In this document: piece after piece, positions 1 to 7,780 of the stretch
Layout of the letters: the number at the start of each line of letters is the position of its first letter
Numbering within the stretch: position 1 is the first letter of the stretch
The notes under the pieces: model-generated
Told to the model about the DNA's origin: nothing
The model's input: the letters and a program-made list of their open reading frames with translations, nothing else
Database searches by the model: none
Position numbers and translations under genes: made by a program
NCBI GenBank assembly: GCA_036703985.1
Contig: DATNQN010000142.1
Span: 1 to 46,504 of the forward strand
Source: Leptolyngbyaceae cyanobacterium
Lineage (GTDB): Bacteria > Cyanobacteriota > Cyanobacteriia > Cyanobacteriales > Aerosakkonemataceae
Direction of reading: 5' to 3'
Length of the DNA stretch: 46,504 nt

Positions 1-740
1 AAGCCGACGAGGACGCAGGGTAGGAAGGTGTAGCCTAATTCTTCGGCGGCGGAACGGGGGGATAAGTGGGGGTCGAGGGGAGGTGGAGAACAGGCGGGGG
101 CGTGGGCGCAGGGGATTTGGAATTGGCGGACGATGAGGTGGCTGATTACAGCTTCGGCACCTGCAACGGGGTCAACGCCTTTGCCTTGGCGATAGTTTTG
201 TTCGATTTGGCTGTCTATATTTTCGGGAAAACGGGCAACGACGGCTATGGCTTCGGCTTTGGCTTTGGTGATGGAAAGTTCAGCCGCCCTGAGTAGGCTA
301 TCGGGATTTTGAATTGTTCCCCAGGATGCGCCAGATGCGGCTGTTCGCAGTTCTACGCCTAAAGGGGCATCGGTGATTACGTAGTCGGTGAGATTTAATC
401 CTAAAGTTGCTCTGGCGGCATCGGCTGCTTGCAGGTGTCGCAGTTGCAAGTCGGGCTCGATCGCGCGATCGAGTATTAAACCAATTCGGTTTTGGTGGAC
501 TGGACGCAATCCCCAGTATCCAGCGGCAAATTTGTCCAGTCCGTAACCTTCGACGTAGAAGGTATTGGGTAATGGCCAGTATAAGCTAGCACCATTGAGG
601 ACGTTGGGGTGAGTGATGAGGCGATCGCAACAAGATGCGATCGCCCTTGCCACTGGCAACGCATCTCCGGCATAACCGCCGATCGATGCCCCAATGCCAG
701 TAGGCACAATCAATACAACCGTGTAAGGACGCTGAAGCAA
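1..740 (-). CDS. DUF3326 family protein, 3' end cut by window edge
   Basis: Reading the minus strand from a TTG at 740 gives an open frame of 246 codons that leaves the window. It begins LQRPYTVVLIVPTGIGASIG, followed by GYAGDALPVARAIASCCDRL, then HPNVLNGASLYW and later ENIDSQIEQNYRQGKGVDPV. I recognise this as the conserved cyanobacterial and plant DUF3326 family, whose biochemical role is unknown. There is no in-frame ATG near the 5' end, and a TAG lies 12-15 nt upstream of the TTG, so the TTG (or an internal GTG) must serve as start. The upstream DNA is a G-rich low-complexity spacer. The C-terminus is outside the window. I am confident of frame and strand, moderately so of family, and make no functional claim. 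Confidence 0.75.
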   Translation of the reverse strand, partial: MLQRPYTVVLIVPTGIGASIGGYAGDALPVARAIASCCDRLITHPNVLNGASLYWPLPNTFYVEGYGLDKFAAGYWGLRPVHQNRIGLILDRAIEPDLQLRHLQAADAARATLGLNLTDYVITDAPLGVELRTAASGASWGTIQNPDSLLRAAELSITKAKAEAIAVVARFPENIDSQIEQNYRQGKGVDPVAGAEAVISHLIVRQFQIPCAHAPACSPPPLDPHLSPRSAAEELGYTFLPCVLVG

Positions 741-749
741 TTTTAAAAG

Positions 750-880
750 GGGCTAGGGGCTAGGGAAGAGGAAAGGGGGCAGGGGGCAGGGCGCAGGGGG
801 AAAGGGAAAATTTGTGAATTCTGAATTCTGACTTGTGACTTTATCGTTAGATCCTTCATCCTTTTTCCCCTTTCCCTTTC
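750..880. repeat. G-rich low-complexity intergenic repeat
   Basis: The spacer between the DUF3326 start and the next gene is made of short degenerate units of the type GGGGCTAGGGGCTAGGG and GGGGGCAGGG. These are followed by GAATTCTGAATTCTGACTTG and pyrimidine-rich CCCTTTCCC runs that could pair with them. Similar G-rich or GAATTCTGAATTC-type spacers recur near 23870, 30890 and 33240. No gene is seen. This is a typical dispersed cyanobacterial intergenic filler of unknown function. Confidence 0.6.
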
Positions 881-881
881 T

Positions 882-1067
882 CTATTCCCTATCTCCTGCT
901 GTGGTTACAACGGCTTCTACACTTACTTTTTGCTGGTCAACATCGACACTAGTAACAGCCCAGCGGAGAGGTTCGCCCCGTTTTGACAATTCTGCCTCGA
1001 TTTCTTGATGCAGTTTGACAGGCGACTCTTGGAGATCGATTTCTGCGGTAATAAAGTGTGTTGTCAT
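882..1067 (-). CDS. Small conserved protein next to ferredoxin (61 aa)
   Basis: The product is a 61-residue protein beginning MTTHFITAEIDLQESPVKLH and ending VVTTAGDRE. The ATG at 1067 lies 4 nt after the ferredoxin stop. An earlier in-frame start at 1133 would overlap the ferredoxin and add residues that look like read-through of the other frame, so I prefer 1067. There are no cysteines, signal peptide or membrane segment. The alternating pattern suggests a small alpha/beta fold. The tight spacing implies co-transcription with the ferredoxin at 1072-1398, so a role linked to that ferredoxin is possible. I do not recognise a named family. Confidence 0.7.
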   Translation of the reverse strand: MTTHFITAEIDLQESPVKLHQEIEAELSKRGEPLRWAVTSVDVDQQKVSVEAVVTTAGDRE

Positions 1068-1071
1068 TGCT

Positions 1072-1398
1072 TTATGTTTTCTGGAATTGTCCAAATTGTA
1101 AGTGATAAACTTCGTCTTCTTTTTCAGTGACAATTTTTAAATCGGAACGCGGATAAGCGATACAAAGCAAAACATAGCCTTTTGCTTGAAGTTCTGGACT
1201 AACGCCCATTCCATCCGTTTGATCGACTTCTCCTTCCGTAATTTGCGCCGCGCAGGTGGTGCAAACTCCGGCATTGCAGGAACTCGGTAACTCGATTCCC
1301 GCAGCATTGGCGGCGCTGAGAATTTGTTGATTTTCTGGAACTTGCAGCGTGTAGGTTTTACCTTGATGCTGAATTTCGACAGTGTAAGTCTTAGACAT
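1072..1398 (-). CDS. Plant-type [2Fe-2S] ferredoxin
   Basis: The protein has 108 residues, a normal ferredoxin length. The cluster ligands are visible as C41, C46, C49 (pattern C-x4-C-x2-C, in SSCNAGVCTTCA) and C79 (LLCIAYP). The N-terminus TYTVEIQHQGKTYTLQVPE is the usual first beta hairpin. It is a soluble one-electron carrier. The C-terminal tail after the last ligand (KIVTEKEDEVYHLQFGQFQKT) is somewhat longer than in the main photosynthetic ferredoxin, so this is probably an alternative ferredoxin and not the major PetF. It is followed 4 nt later by the small gene at 882-1067, probably in one transcript. The physiological partner cannot be told from sequence. Confidence 0.92.
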   Translation of the reverse strand: MSKTYTVEIQHQGKTYTLQVPENQQILSAANAAGIELPSSCNAGVCTTCAAQITEGEVDQTDGMGVSPELQAKGYVLLCIAYPRSDLKIVTEKEDEVYHLQFGQFQKT

Positions 1399-1477
1399 CT
1401 TGCAATTTATCTCAAAACTGGAGAGGTTTTGCCTCAGACCATTAATTTAACTAAATTATTTTACAACTATTGGCAAT

Positions 1478-2659
1478 CTATTCGATATCAATTTCGCGGG
1501 GAGGACGGGAGTCATCTTTTTTAAGGGTTTTTCTGCCAGTTTGGAGATAATCTTGATATAAATTGACGAACATTTTAGTTAAATTGGCTAAAGATATTGT
1601 TTCTCCATTGATTTGGGCTCTCAGATATCTTTTGAGCAATTCAATATAAGATAAACCAAGTGCCAAGGTTAAAGTAGCGGCAGTCGATGCGGCAATTGCC
1701 CCACCGATCACCGTTCCCGTACCCGGTATTAGTTTGATTAAATTAGTAACAATAAATCTCCCGGCTGCCGTTACTCCACCTGCACCACCGATCGCAGATA
1801 ATAAAGCACCGATGAATGCTTTATCAAATGGTAATCCGAAAATGACATTGATATGAGCTAGCATGGTAGCCTGCACTGGCACTAGCAAAAACGCATCGGA
1901 AAAGGGAATGGGAGAAGCGCCAATAATTGCAGAAGATGCCACATAACCAGTAACGTAATTAAATGCTTCTTCTGCTTTTAAATCGATGCTGGCAATTTGT
2001 TCTTTCACGAAAGCTTTTTTGGCAACTTCCGGTAGTAGTTCAAAGGTTGCTTCTACCAAACGATTTAATCCGTAAGTTTCTATAAAATATCTGCCAACTT
2101 GTTTCGGTTCGGCCAACACTGGAATGATATAGCTAACGGGTAAGTTCTTTTTTTCTAACCATTTGATGAATTCGCTGCTATCTTCTTCATCTACGGAAAT
2201 TGCTTGGGTCAAAATCAGGATGACTGGCACTTCTTTGAGGTCAATTTCTTTAATCCAATCTTCTTCAAGTTTTTCAAATTTATGTGCTTCGTGGTTGATG
2301 CAATACCAAACAACGTGAATGTGTTCTTTGGCGCTAAGTAATCTTTTATCTTCGATCACTTCTGCGACTTCTAGTTGTACTGATTTTACTTGTTCGGCAT
2401 TCAGTTCCAGTCCGGGAGTATCATATACGGTGATGGGATAATTTTGTTTGGTGTGCTGGCGTATTCCTTCTGTGACGGGTCTACCAACGCCTGTTTCGGC
2501 TATGCGATCGCGAAACACGACATTAATCAAAGTACTTTTGCCTACACCTGTTTTGCCAATTACTAAAACATTGCAATGTCCAATTTTATTCTCCATGTCT
2601 TTGTATGCTTCACCAATTTTAGTTAACAGGTCATCTAAAGATAAATCTTTGTTTGTCAT
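1478..2659 (-). CDS. Dynamin-like/Era-type GTPase with DUF697-like membrane domain
   Basis: The ATG at 2659 is preceded by AGGAGA 8-9 nt upstream, so it is preferred over an in-frame ATG nine codons earlier. The 393-residue product has a G domain at about residues 28-200: the P-loop GKTGVGKST at about 35-43 and DTPG for G3. The usual NKxD is replaced by a TQAI-like G4, as in the YfjP/YeeP-type GTPases. The C-terminal half carries two long glycine/alanine-rich hydrophobic stretches (ASSAIIGASPIPFSDAFLLV and AIGGAGGVTAAGRF onward) typical of DUF697. A membrane-associated NTP switch is likely. It follows the NACHT gene on the same strand, separated by about 195 nt holding a palindromic repeat. 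The specific role is unknown. Confidence 0.85.
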   Translation of the reverse strand: MTNKDLSLDDLLTKIGEAYKDMENKIGHCNVLVIGKTGVGKSTLINVVFRDRIAETGVGRPVTEGIRQHTKQNYPITVYDTPGLELNAEQVKSVQLEVAEVIEDKRLLSAKEHIHVVWYCINHEAHKFEKLEEDWIKEIDLKEVPVILILTQAISVDEEDSSEFIKWLEKKNLPVSYIIPVLAEPKQVGRYFIETYGLNRLVEATFELLPEVAKKAFVKEQIASIDLKAEEAFNYVTGYVASSAIIGASPIPFSDAFLLVPVQATMLAHINVIFGLPFDKAFIGALLSAIGGAGGVTAAGRFIVTNLIKLIPGTGTVIGGAIAASTAATLTLALGLSYIELLKRYLRAQINGETISLANLTKMFVNLYQDYLQTGRKTLKKDDSRPPREIDIE

Positions 2660-2734
2660 ATGAGTTTTCTCCTGGTTTGCAATCATTTTTTATTTATTAA
2701 ATAAATACTAGTTGTTAGTTATATCATTGATTCG

Positions 2735-2810
2735 ATCCCCCCTAGCCCCCTTAAAAAGGGGGGAGCCGGATTTATCAAAGTTTCCCTTAAAAAGGGGGAT
2801 TTAGGGGGAT
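2735..2810. repeat. Palindromic CCCCCTTAAAAAGGGGG repeat, two units
   Basis: Two hairpin-forming units (CCCCCTTAAAAAGGGGGG and TTTCCCTTAAAAAGGGGGAT) lie inside a larger inverted repeat: ATCCCCCCTAG at the left end pairs with TTTAGGGGGAT at the right end. This is a dispersed cyanobacterial palindromic repeat family. It sits between the NACHT and GTPase genes and could act as an RNA hairpin in their transcript. Confidence 0.75.
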
Positions 2811-2854
2811 ATAAAACGCCTAATCTCATAATTAATTCCTTAAATATTAACCAA

Positions 2855-4123
2855 TTACTTTTCCATTTGAGCGAAATGCTTTTGCAACAATTCATGCACG
2901 AATCGATAACGTCCATCAACTTTTTGTAAAAATAGCCTTTCAGTAGCTAGGTTTAGGAAACGACGGTAATTCCACGCTATATAACCATTTCGCCACATCA
3001 CAAACCGCAGAATCAATTTTTTTACCCCCATTATTCCACCCAATGTGAGGAAAACTCCCAGACGATACAAACGCTTTTGAGAATTTGTTTCTAACCAATT
3101 GCGATCGAGCTTTTCGATCGCTACTTCTTGCTGATTTAATTGATACATCTTTTTCGCCAACCATATTAACCATTGGCGCATGGTTTCCGGACGGGGTTCT
3201 TTACCTCTAGGATATAATTTGCTATCAATATTTTGGGTTAGCATCCGGCGAACATAGGCATTTAACAAATATTCGTACCGTTCTCTTTTAGAAGTAATCC
3301 GTTTCCAAGCGTGAATTAAAATTTCTTCATAAGCTAACGCCATCATGTTTAATAACAAAGGTGTTCTTGCCAAATCTAATAACTGCGGTTCTGTTTTAAT
3401 GTTTTCCCATAATTCTCGGCTGCGAGAAGCCATTAAATATTCCCTAATTCGATCGGGATTAAGAGGACGTAAATAGATCGCGCCGTGCAGTTTTAACTTA
3501 GTTTGACTATTTTTATACTCTTCTAGCCGAGAACTAATAACTAAATGTTTCAGCGCTTTTTCTCCTTCAAGCAACTGATTCACTGCTTTCAGGCATAGTT
3601 CTCTTTGGCTTGCTTCCAGTTCGTCTAATCCATCTAGTAAAGGCAATAGTTGTTTTTCTTTAATCCACTTTTTGCTTACCTTATTGCCGATTTTGTATTT
3701 AGATTTGAGTTCGGCTACTAACCAATCTGCTATGTTTTCATGTTTCGGTTGCCAAGCAGAGAGATTAAATAGAACGGGAAGCGGTTTTTCTACATCATTT
3801 TCAGCACGCGAAATTAACTCCGAAGCAAGTTCTAAAATGGTGGTTGTTTTACCAGAACCGGGCGTACCTAAAATCATTAATTTCCCACCAGTCTGAGCAA
3901 AAACTTGCGCGATGCTGACTTCTCGCTTGAGTTGAAAAGCGGAACGCTTGCCAATTTTTACATCTACATCCCAAAGTCGCTGCATTGGTTGGGGTGACGT
4001 TTCTTTGAGTAACATAATTCGCACTGAATTGTGCAATGATTGTTCCAGCCGTGCTGTCACCTCATTTTTGACGGCTTTTAGCAATTTATAGCGATTTCCA
4101 ACACTGCGCCTAGAATGTTTCAT
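2855..4123 (-). CDS. NACHT-domain NTPase, shortened C-terminal half
   Basis: The protein has 422 residues. The NACHT P-loop is LGTPGSGKTTT (about 85-95), and Walker B is LLPLLDGLDELE (about 159-170), the acidic D-G-L-D-E form typical of NACHT ATPases. Downstream are the helical NACHT-associated segments (SSRLEEY, LARTPLLLNMMALAY). The end (RFLNLATERLFLQKVDGRYRFVHELLQKHFAQ) is the conserved tail of a large cyanobacterial NACHT family. From memory, relatives usually carry several transmembrane helices between these parts. Only one weak hydrophobic stretch (RLGVFLTLGGIMGVKKLILR) remains here, so the sensor/membrane part looks deleted. NACHT proteins are signal-transducing NTPases, some of them in phage defence. 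No effector domain is visible at the N-terminus. Confidence 0.85.
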   Translation of the reverse strand: MKHSRRSVGNRYKLLKAVKNEVTARLEQSLHNSVRIMLLKETSPQPMQRLWDVDVKIGKRSAFQLKREVSIAQVFAQTGGKLMILGTPGSGKTTTILELASELISRAENDVEKPLPVLFNLSAWQPKHENIADWLVAELKSKYKIGNKVSKKWIKEKQLLPLLDGLDELEASQRELCLKAVNQLLEGEKALKHLVISSRLEEYKNSQTKLKLHGAIYLRPLNPDRIREYLMASRSRELWENIKTEPQLLDLARTPLLLNMMALAYEEILIHAWKRITSKRERYEYLLNAYVRRMLTQNIDSKLYPRGKEPRPETMRQWLIWLAKKMYQLNQQEVAIEKLDRNWLETNSQKRLYRLGVFLTLGGIMGVKKLILRFVMWRNGYIAWNYRRFLNLATERLFLQKVDGRYRFVHELLQKHFAQMEK

Positions 4124-4270
4124 TGTTTCTGATACTAACCGAGGAGTTAAAAAACAGGCAGTTATTTAAATTTGCATAAAAATATCCGGTTTCGTCAAAA
4201 AACTTCGGGAATTTTCACCAAACTTAAGTAATTAGTAAAAAGGGTTTTTGGGAAGGCGTGCTGTAATAAT

Positions 4271-5086
4271 ATGAATAATTCCTCTAGTTCGCTAATTTTA
4301 ATTATTGCAGGTGCAACGATTTTGGCAGCAACGGTTGGCGTCACTCTGGGAGTGATGCGATCGCAAAATTCACAGCCAACTGTCAGCAACCAGCAGATTG
4401 CACCAAATGTTACTTTATCGCCAACACCGGAACCAGAAATAAGTACGCCTCCCAGTAGTAGAGCCATTACACCAGAAACCTCACAACCAACGGAAGAAAC
4501 TCCCTCATCGGTTGCTAGTGTAACGCCTCAGCCACGAGTTGCTAAAGCTGCTAGCTTAAAAAAAGAGGTATGTACGAGAGCTAATATGGCGATCGTGGCA
4601 GATCCCAATCCTCCTCTGAACGTGCGCTCTAGTCCGAAGGTAGAGCCTGATAATATTGTTGGTAAGTTGGAGAATGGTACTCGCGTTTCGGTAGTTGGCG
4701 ATCGCAATACTTGGTTTCAGATTAACAGTCCCGTCAAAGGGTGGGTAGCCAAAAATCGCACCCAAAGCAGTTGTACCCAAATGAGGGTGAGAGTTTCCTT
4801 TGCTTCTGGTGCAAATTCGGCAACGATTAGCGATCGCATAATTGGTGGTGGCGAACACCAATATTTACTCAGGTTACGTAAGGGTCAAACCATGAGTATT
4901 AATAGTAACAAAGGTTCTTTTCCCACAATTATCGCACCTGATGGAAAAATTCTCGCCGGAGATCCCTACACCGATGGGGATAGAAACGAATGGACGGGAA
5001 ATTTGCCAGTTTCGGGAGATTATAAATTACAGTTCGAGTCAAATGGTGCGGGATTTGAGTATGGTTTTTCAGTACAAGTGAAGTAA
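4271..5086 (+). CDS. Membrane-anchored SH3-domain envelope protein
   Basis: The protein has 271 residues. Residues about 8-29 form a single hydrophobic signal-anchor (LILIIAGATILAATVGVTLG). A Pro/Thr/Ser-rich linker follows (about 45-95), then a bacterial SH3 domain (about 100-170, with LNVRSSP and VKGWVAKNRT hallmarks, and cysteines in CTRAN and SSCTQ that could form a disulfide). The C-terminal beta-rich domain (about 172-271) resembles a pre-peptidase/PPC-like fold (GEHQYLLRLRKGQTMSI ... YKLQFESNGAGFEYGFSVQV). It is likely periplasmic and wall-associated. It is transcribed divergently from the NACHT gene. No clear Shine-Dalgarno is seen beyond GGGAAGG about 15 nt upstream. The ligand is unknown. 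Confidence 0.8.
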   Translation: MNNSSSSLILIIAGATILAATVGVTLGVMRSQNSQPTVSNQQIAPNVTLSPTPEPEISTPPSSRAITPETSQPTEETPSSVASVTPQPRVAKAASLKKEVCTRANMAIVADPNPPLNVRSSPKVEPDNIVGKLENGTRVSVVGDRNTWFQINSPVKGWVAKNRTQSSCTQMRVRVSFASGANSATISDRIIGGGEHQYLLRLRKGQTMSINSNKGSFPTIIAPDGKILAGDPYTDGDRNEWTGNLPVSGDYKLQFESNGAGFEYGFSVQVK

Positions 5087-5164
5087 GATTTTCAACCGCA
5101 GATAAACCCAGATAGTATCAATAGGATATCTAAAAAATCATATTAGTTACTTATCTCATGAACA

Positions 5165-5337
5165 ATCCACATCTACATCTGTGTTCATCTGTGTTTATCT
5201 GTGGATATCTGTGGTAAAAAAAATTTCAAAATTACTTTTTATGGTATATGGGGAAAAAAGAAATAATACTACTAAGAGTTAGCACTTTATATTAACCACA
5301 GATGACCACAGATGAACACAGATGAACACAGATATTT
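5165..5337. repeat. Inverted pair of ACAGATGAAC-type repeats
   Basis: Left arm 5165-5217 reads ATCTGTGTTCATCTGTGTTT and continues to CTGTGGTAA. Right arm 5292-5337 reads TTAACCACAGATGACCACAG and continues with ACAGATGAACACAGAT units. The arms are complementary 10-12-nt iterations (ACAGATGA / CACAGATGA), separated by about 75 nt, so this segment could fold into a long imperfect hairpin. A decayed copy (GCAGATAAACCCAGAT) is at 5099-5114. The same repeat unit occurs inside the hdr operon at 20521 and 21703. Confidence 0.75.
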
Positions 5338-5433
5338 ATCAGGATTATTTGCATTGATTTCTGGTGTCTTGTCTCATGAGCTTACTGATCGAGAAGGTGC
5401 GTTACACTGAGTTAACGCACCCTACATTTAATG

Positions 5434-6729
5434 TTAGATGCTCAATCGTTGATAAACTTCATTCAAATGTTTGAGATGATGTTTGGGATCGAAACAAGCT
5501 TCGATCTCTTCTGGCGATAACACTTTGGTAACTCGTTCATCTTTGCTAATCAAATTGTGGAAATTCCCTTCTGGTTTATTCCAGGCTTGATGAGCGCAAG
5601 ATTGTACGATCGCATATGCGTCTTCTCGCCGCAAACCTTTCTCTACCAAGGTTAGCATCACTCGTTGGCTGAACACGACGCCGCCGTAAACGTTCATGTT
5701 ACGCGCCATGTTTTCTGGGTAAACCAACAGGTGTTTCACCAAATCGATGGTTTCTACTAACATGAAATGTGCGATCGTGCAGGAGTCGGGTAATATCATC
5801 CGTTCGACGGAACTATGGGAAATATCCCGCTCATGCCAAAGTGCAACATTTTCTAAAGCAGCTACGGCATTTCCGCGCAAAATTCTTGCCATTCCCGTCA
5901 ATCTTTCCGATCGAATTGGGTTGCGTTTGTGTGGCATTGCGGAAGAACCTTTTTGTCCTTTGGAGAAGAATTCTTCTACTTCTAAAACATCGGTTCTTTG
6001 CAAGTTGCGAATTTCGACGGCAAAGCGTTCGATCGATGCGCCTAATAATGCTAATACTTGCACGAATTCGGCATGACGATCGCGCGATATCACCTGAGTT
6101 GATGCGGTATCGGGTTCGAGTCCGAGTTTTTGACAGGCGATCGCTTCTACTCGCGGTTCCACGTTAGCATAAGTTCCCACCGCACCGGATATTTTCCCAA
6201 CCGCCACGCTGCGGCGCATATTCACCAATCTATCGCGGTTGCGGTGCATTTCCGCCAACCATCCCGCCAGTTTAAACCCAAAGGTGATCGGTTCGGCGTG
6301 AATGCCGTGAGATCTCCCAATCATCACCGTTTCGCGATGTTGCTGCGCTTGGTAACGAATGGCTTGGATTAAATCTTCTACCCGTTCCAACAATACATCG
6401 ACGCTGGCTACCATTTGCAGTGCTAAAGCGGTATCCAGCACATCGGAACTGGTTAAACCCAAATGAATGTACCGTCCCGCATCGCCTACATATTCGTTGA
6501 CATTTGTCAAGAAGGCGATTACGTCGTGGCGGACTTCCGCTTCAATTTCTTGCACCCGCTTGATGTCAAAGTTAGCTTTTGCTTTGATTTCCTCAACCGC
6601 TTCAGTTGGGGTATAACCAAGTTCAGCTTGTGCTTCGCAAACGGCTATTTCCACTGCTAGCCAGGTTTTCAGCTTATAGTTTTCTGTCCACAGGTTGCCC
6701 ATTTCAGGCAACGTATAACGCTCGATCAC
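5434..6729 (-). CDS. purB: Adenylosuccinate lyase
   Basis: PurB cleaves SAICAR to AICAR plus fumarate and adenylosuccinate to AMP plus fumarate, in purine synthesis in the cytoplasm. From the GTG at 6729 the protein has 431 residues, the standard length, and begins VIERYTLPEMGNLWTE as in other cyanobacterial PurB. Superfamily signatures are visible: GRSHGIHAEP (138-147), TSSDVLDT (93-100) and the mobile catalytic loop SSAMPHKRNP (262-271). An in-frame ATG at 6741 would add four residues (MWRT). Neither start has a strong Shine-Dalgarno, so family length decides. The gene stands alone, convergent with the SH3 gene upstream of it and followed by the repeat block at 5165-5337. Confidence 0.95.
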   Translation of the reverse strand: MIERYTLPEMGNLWTENYKLKTWLAVEIAVCEAQAELGYTPTEAVEEIKAKANFDIKRVQEIEAEVRHDVIAFLTNVNEYVGDAGRYIHLGLTSSDVLDTALALQMVASVDVLLERVEDLIQAIRYQAQQHRETVMIGRSHGIHAEPITFGFKLAGWLAEMHRNRDRLVNMRRSVAVGKISGAVGTYANVEPRVEAIACQKLGLEPDTASTQVISRDRHAEFVQVLALLGASIERFAVEIRNLQRTDVLEVEEFFSKGQKGSSAMPHKRNPIRSERLTGMARILRGNAVAALENVALWHERDISHSSVERMILPDSCTIAHFMLVETIDLVKHLLVYPENMARNMNVYGGVVFSQRVMLTLVEKGLRREDAYAIVQSCAHQAWNKPEGNFHNLISKDERVTKVLSPEEIEACFDPKHHLKHLNEVYQRLSI

Positions 6730-6789
6730 AGTCCGCCACATAGTACAACTGTCACATTTTATCGCTATCTGGCACGAGTGCGATCGCAA

Positions 6790-7004
6790 CTTGCAAAGGT
6801 TGTACTTTTATAAAAAGGATTGCTATTTGCTTAGTTTTCATATATTGGCATTCCATCTCTAGATAGAGTAAATGCTCCAAAAACCAAAAAAGGATCGGCT
6901 AACAGCTATATTTTTACTGAAAAATAATTGTATCTGCTGGGATATGAAGCTTTCTTGCCATAAAGAATATAGTCGAATCATCAGGTAAAGTCAGAGAAGG
7001 CGAC
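6790..7004. other. Intergenic region between purB and an SH3 gene
   Basis: About 215 nt separate the divergent genes purB (minus) and the SH3 gene (plus). The stretch is AT-rich and holds no ORF. It presumably contains both promoters, but I could not single out convincing -35/-10 pairs. An AGAAGG Shine-Dalgarno for the plus-strand gene lies at its right end. Confidence 0.5.
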
Positions 7005-7385
7005 ATGAAAAGAAAGCGTAACTGGAACAAAGTTTTAACAGCGATCGCAATTTTGTCCCTATCTGCGATCGGCTTTAAAACTATCTCCGCTGCTTTAGCA
7101 ACTCCAGAGAAAACCAGCGAAACTCCTGTTAATATTCAAAATAATGATGAATATTTAGTTGCTGATACTTGTCAAGAGTTTTGGGTGTTAACTAAATATG
7201 CCGGTCGATTGAATGTGCGAAATACTCCGGCTGGCAAGGCAATTACTAGTATAGATTTTGCTTCGATCGTTTCTCTTCAACAATATTCTGATGATGGAGA
7301 ATGGGCTTTAGTTAAGGTTGAAAGTAAAAATAAATATGGTTTGAAAGGTTGGGTATCAACAGATTATTTAACTTGTTATCAGTAG
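7005..7385 (+). CDS. Secreted SH3-domain protein
   Basis: The protein has 126 residues and a classical signal peptide: basic MKRKRNWNK, hydrophobic VLTAIAILSLSAIGF, then AALA as the probable cleavage region near residue 32. Residues about 55-124 form a bacterial SH3 domain (RLNVRNTPAGKAITSI ... LKGWVSTDYLTCY). Cysteines at the domain start (DTCQEF) and end (LTCYQ) could form a disulfide, suggesting an exported, oxidised location. An AGAAGG Shine-Dalgarno lies 5 nt before the ATG. It is probably a periplasmic binding module of unknown ligand. It is unrelated by position to the SH3 protein at 4271, from which it differs by lacking the proline-rich linker and C-terminal domain. Confidence 0.8.
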   Translation: MKRKRNWNKVLTAIAILSLSAIGFKTISAALATPEKTSETPVNIQNNDEYLVADTCQEFWVLTKYAGRLNVRNTPAGKAITSIDFASIVSLQQYSDDGEWALVKVESKNKYGLKGWVSTDYLTCYQ

Positions 7386-7531
7386 AGATATAGATTGTTT
7401 ATTTTAGGTAAGGGATAGAGTGCGATCAAAGTTTGCAAGCAAGTACGCTACAAGCTTGGTTAACCTAATTTTTAATGAAATGTGACACATCGACCGTAGA
7501 CCGATCGACCACAAACACCCACAATCGGCAC

Positions 7532-7780
7532 ATGAACGAATCGAGAGAAAAGATTCTGCGTACCTTGGGTCAACTTGTCAAGCAACAGCGAACAGCGCTT
7601 GGTATCTCCCAAGAGGAACTCGGACTACGCGCTAATTTAGATCGTACTTACATTTCTGGAGTCGAGCGCGGAGTCAGAAATCCTTCTGTTACTGCGCTTG
7701 TCAGTCTTGCTAGTGGCTTAGGTATCACAGTTTCGGATCTGCTCGAAAATCTGGAAATAGAAACGGATAAGATAGAGTGA
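7532..7780 (+). CDS. XRE/Cro-type HTH regulator, probable R-M controller protein
   Basis: This is an 82-residue single-domain HTH_3 protein: LVKQQRTALGISQEELGLRA followed by NLDRTYISGVERGVRNPSVT, with the recognition helix at about 36-46. The size and the location directly in front of a restriction gene match C (controller) proteins, which activate nuclease transcription after the methyltransferase has accumulated. The ATG at 7532 starts the domain cleanly. An upstream in-frame start at 7475 would add 19 residues unlike the family. The stop overlaps the GTG start of the next gene (GTGA), so translation is coupled. Because both downstream enzyme genes are frameshifted, this may be the only intact member of the system. 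Confidence 0.85.
   Translation: MNESREKILRTLGQLVKQQRTALGISQEELGLRANLDRTYISGVERGVRNPSVTALVSLASGLGITVSDLLENLEIETDKIE

Noticed and set aside
2940-3173. Minus-strand frame inside the NACHT gene
   Set aside because: It lies fully within the NACHT coding sequence in another frame. The NACHT frame has clear motifs.
5165-5337. ACAGATGA iterations as a possible CRISPR array
   Set aside because: Units are 8-12 nt, directly adjacent and inverted across the centre, with no unique spacers. No cas gene is nearby.
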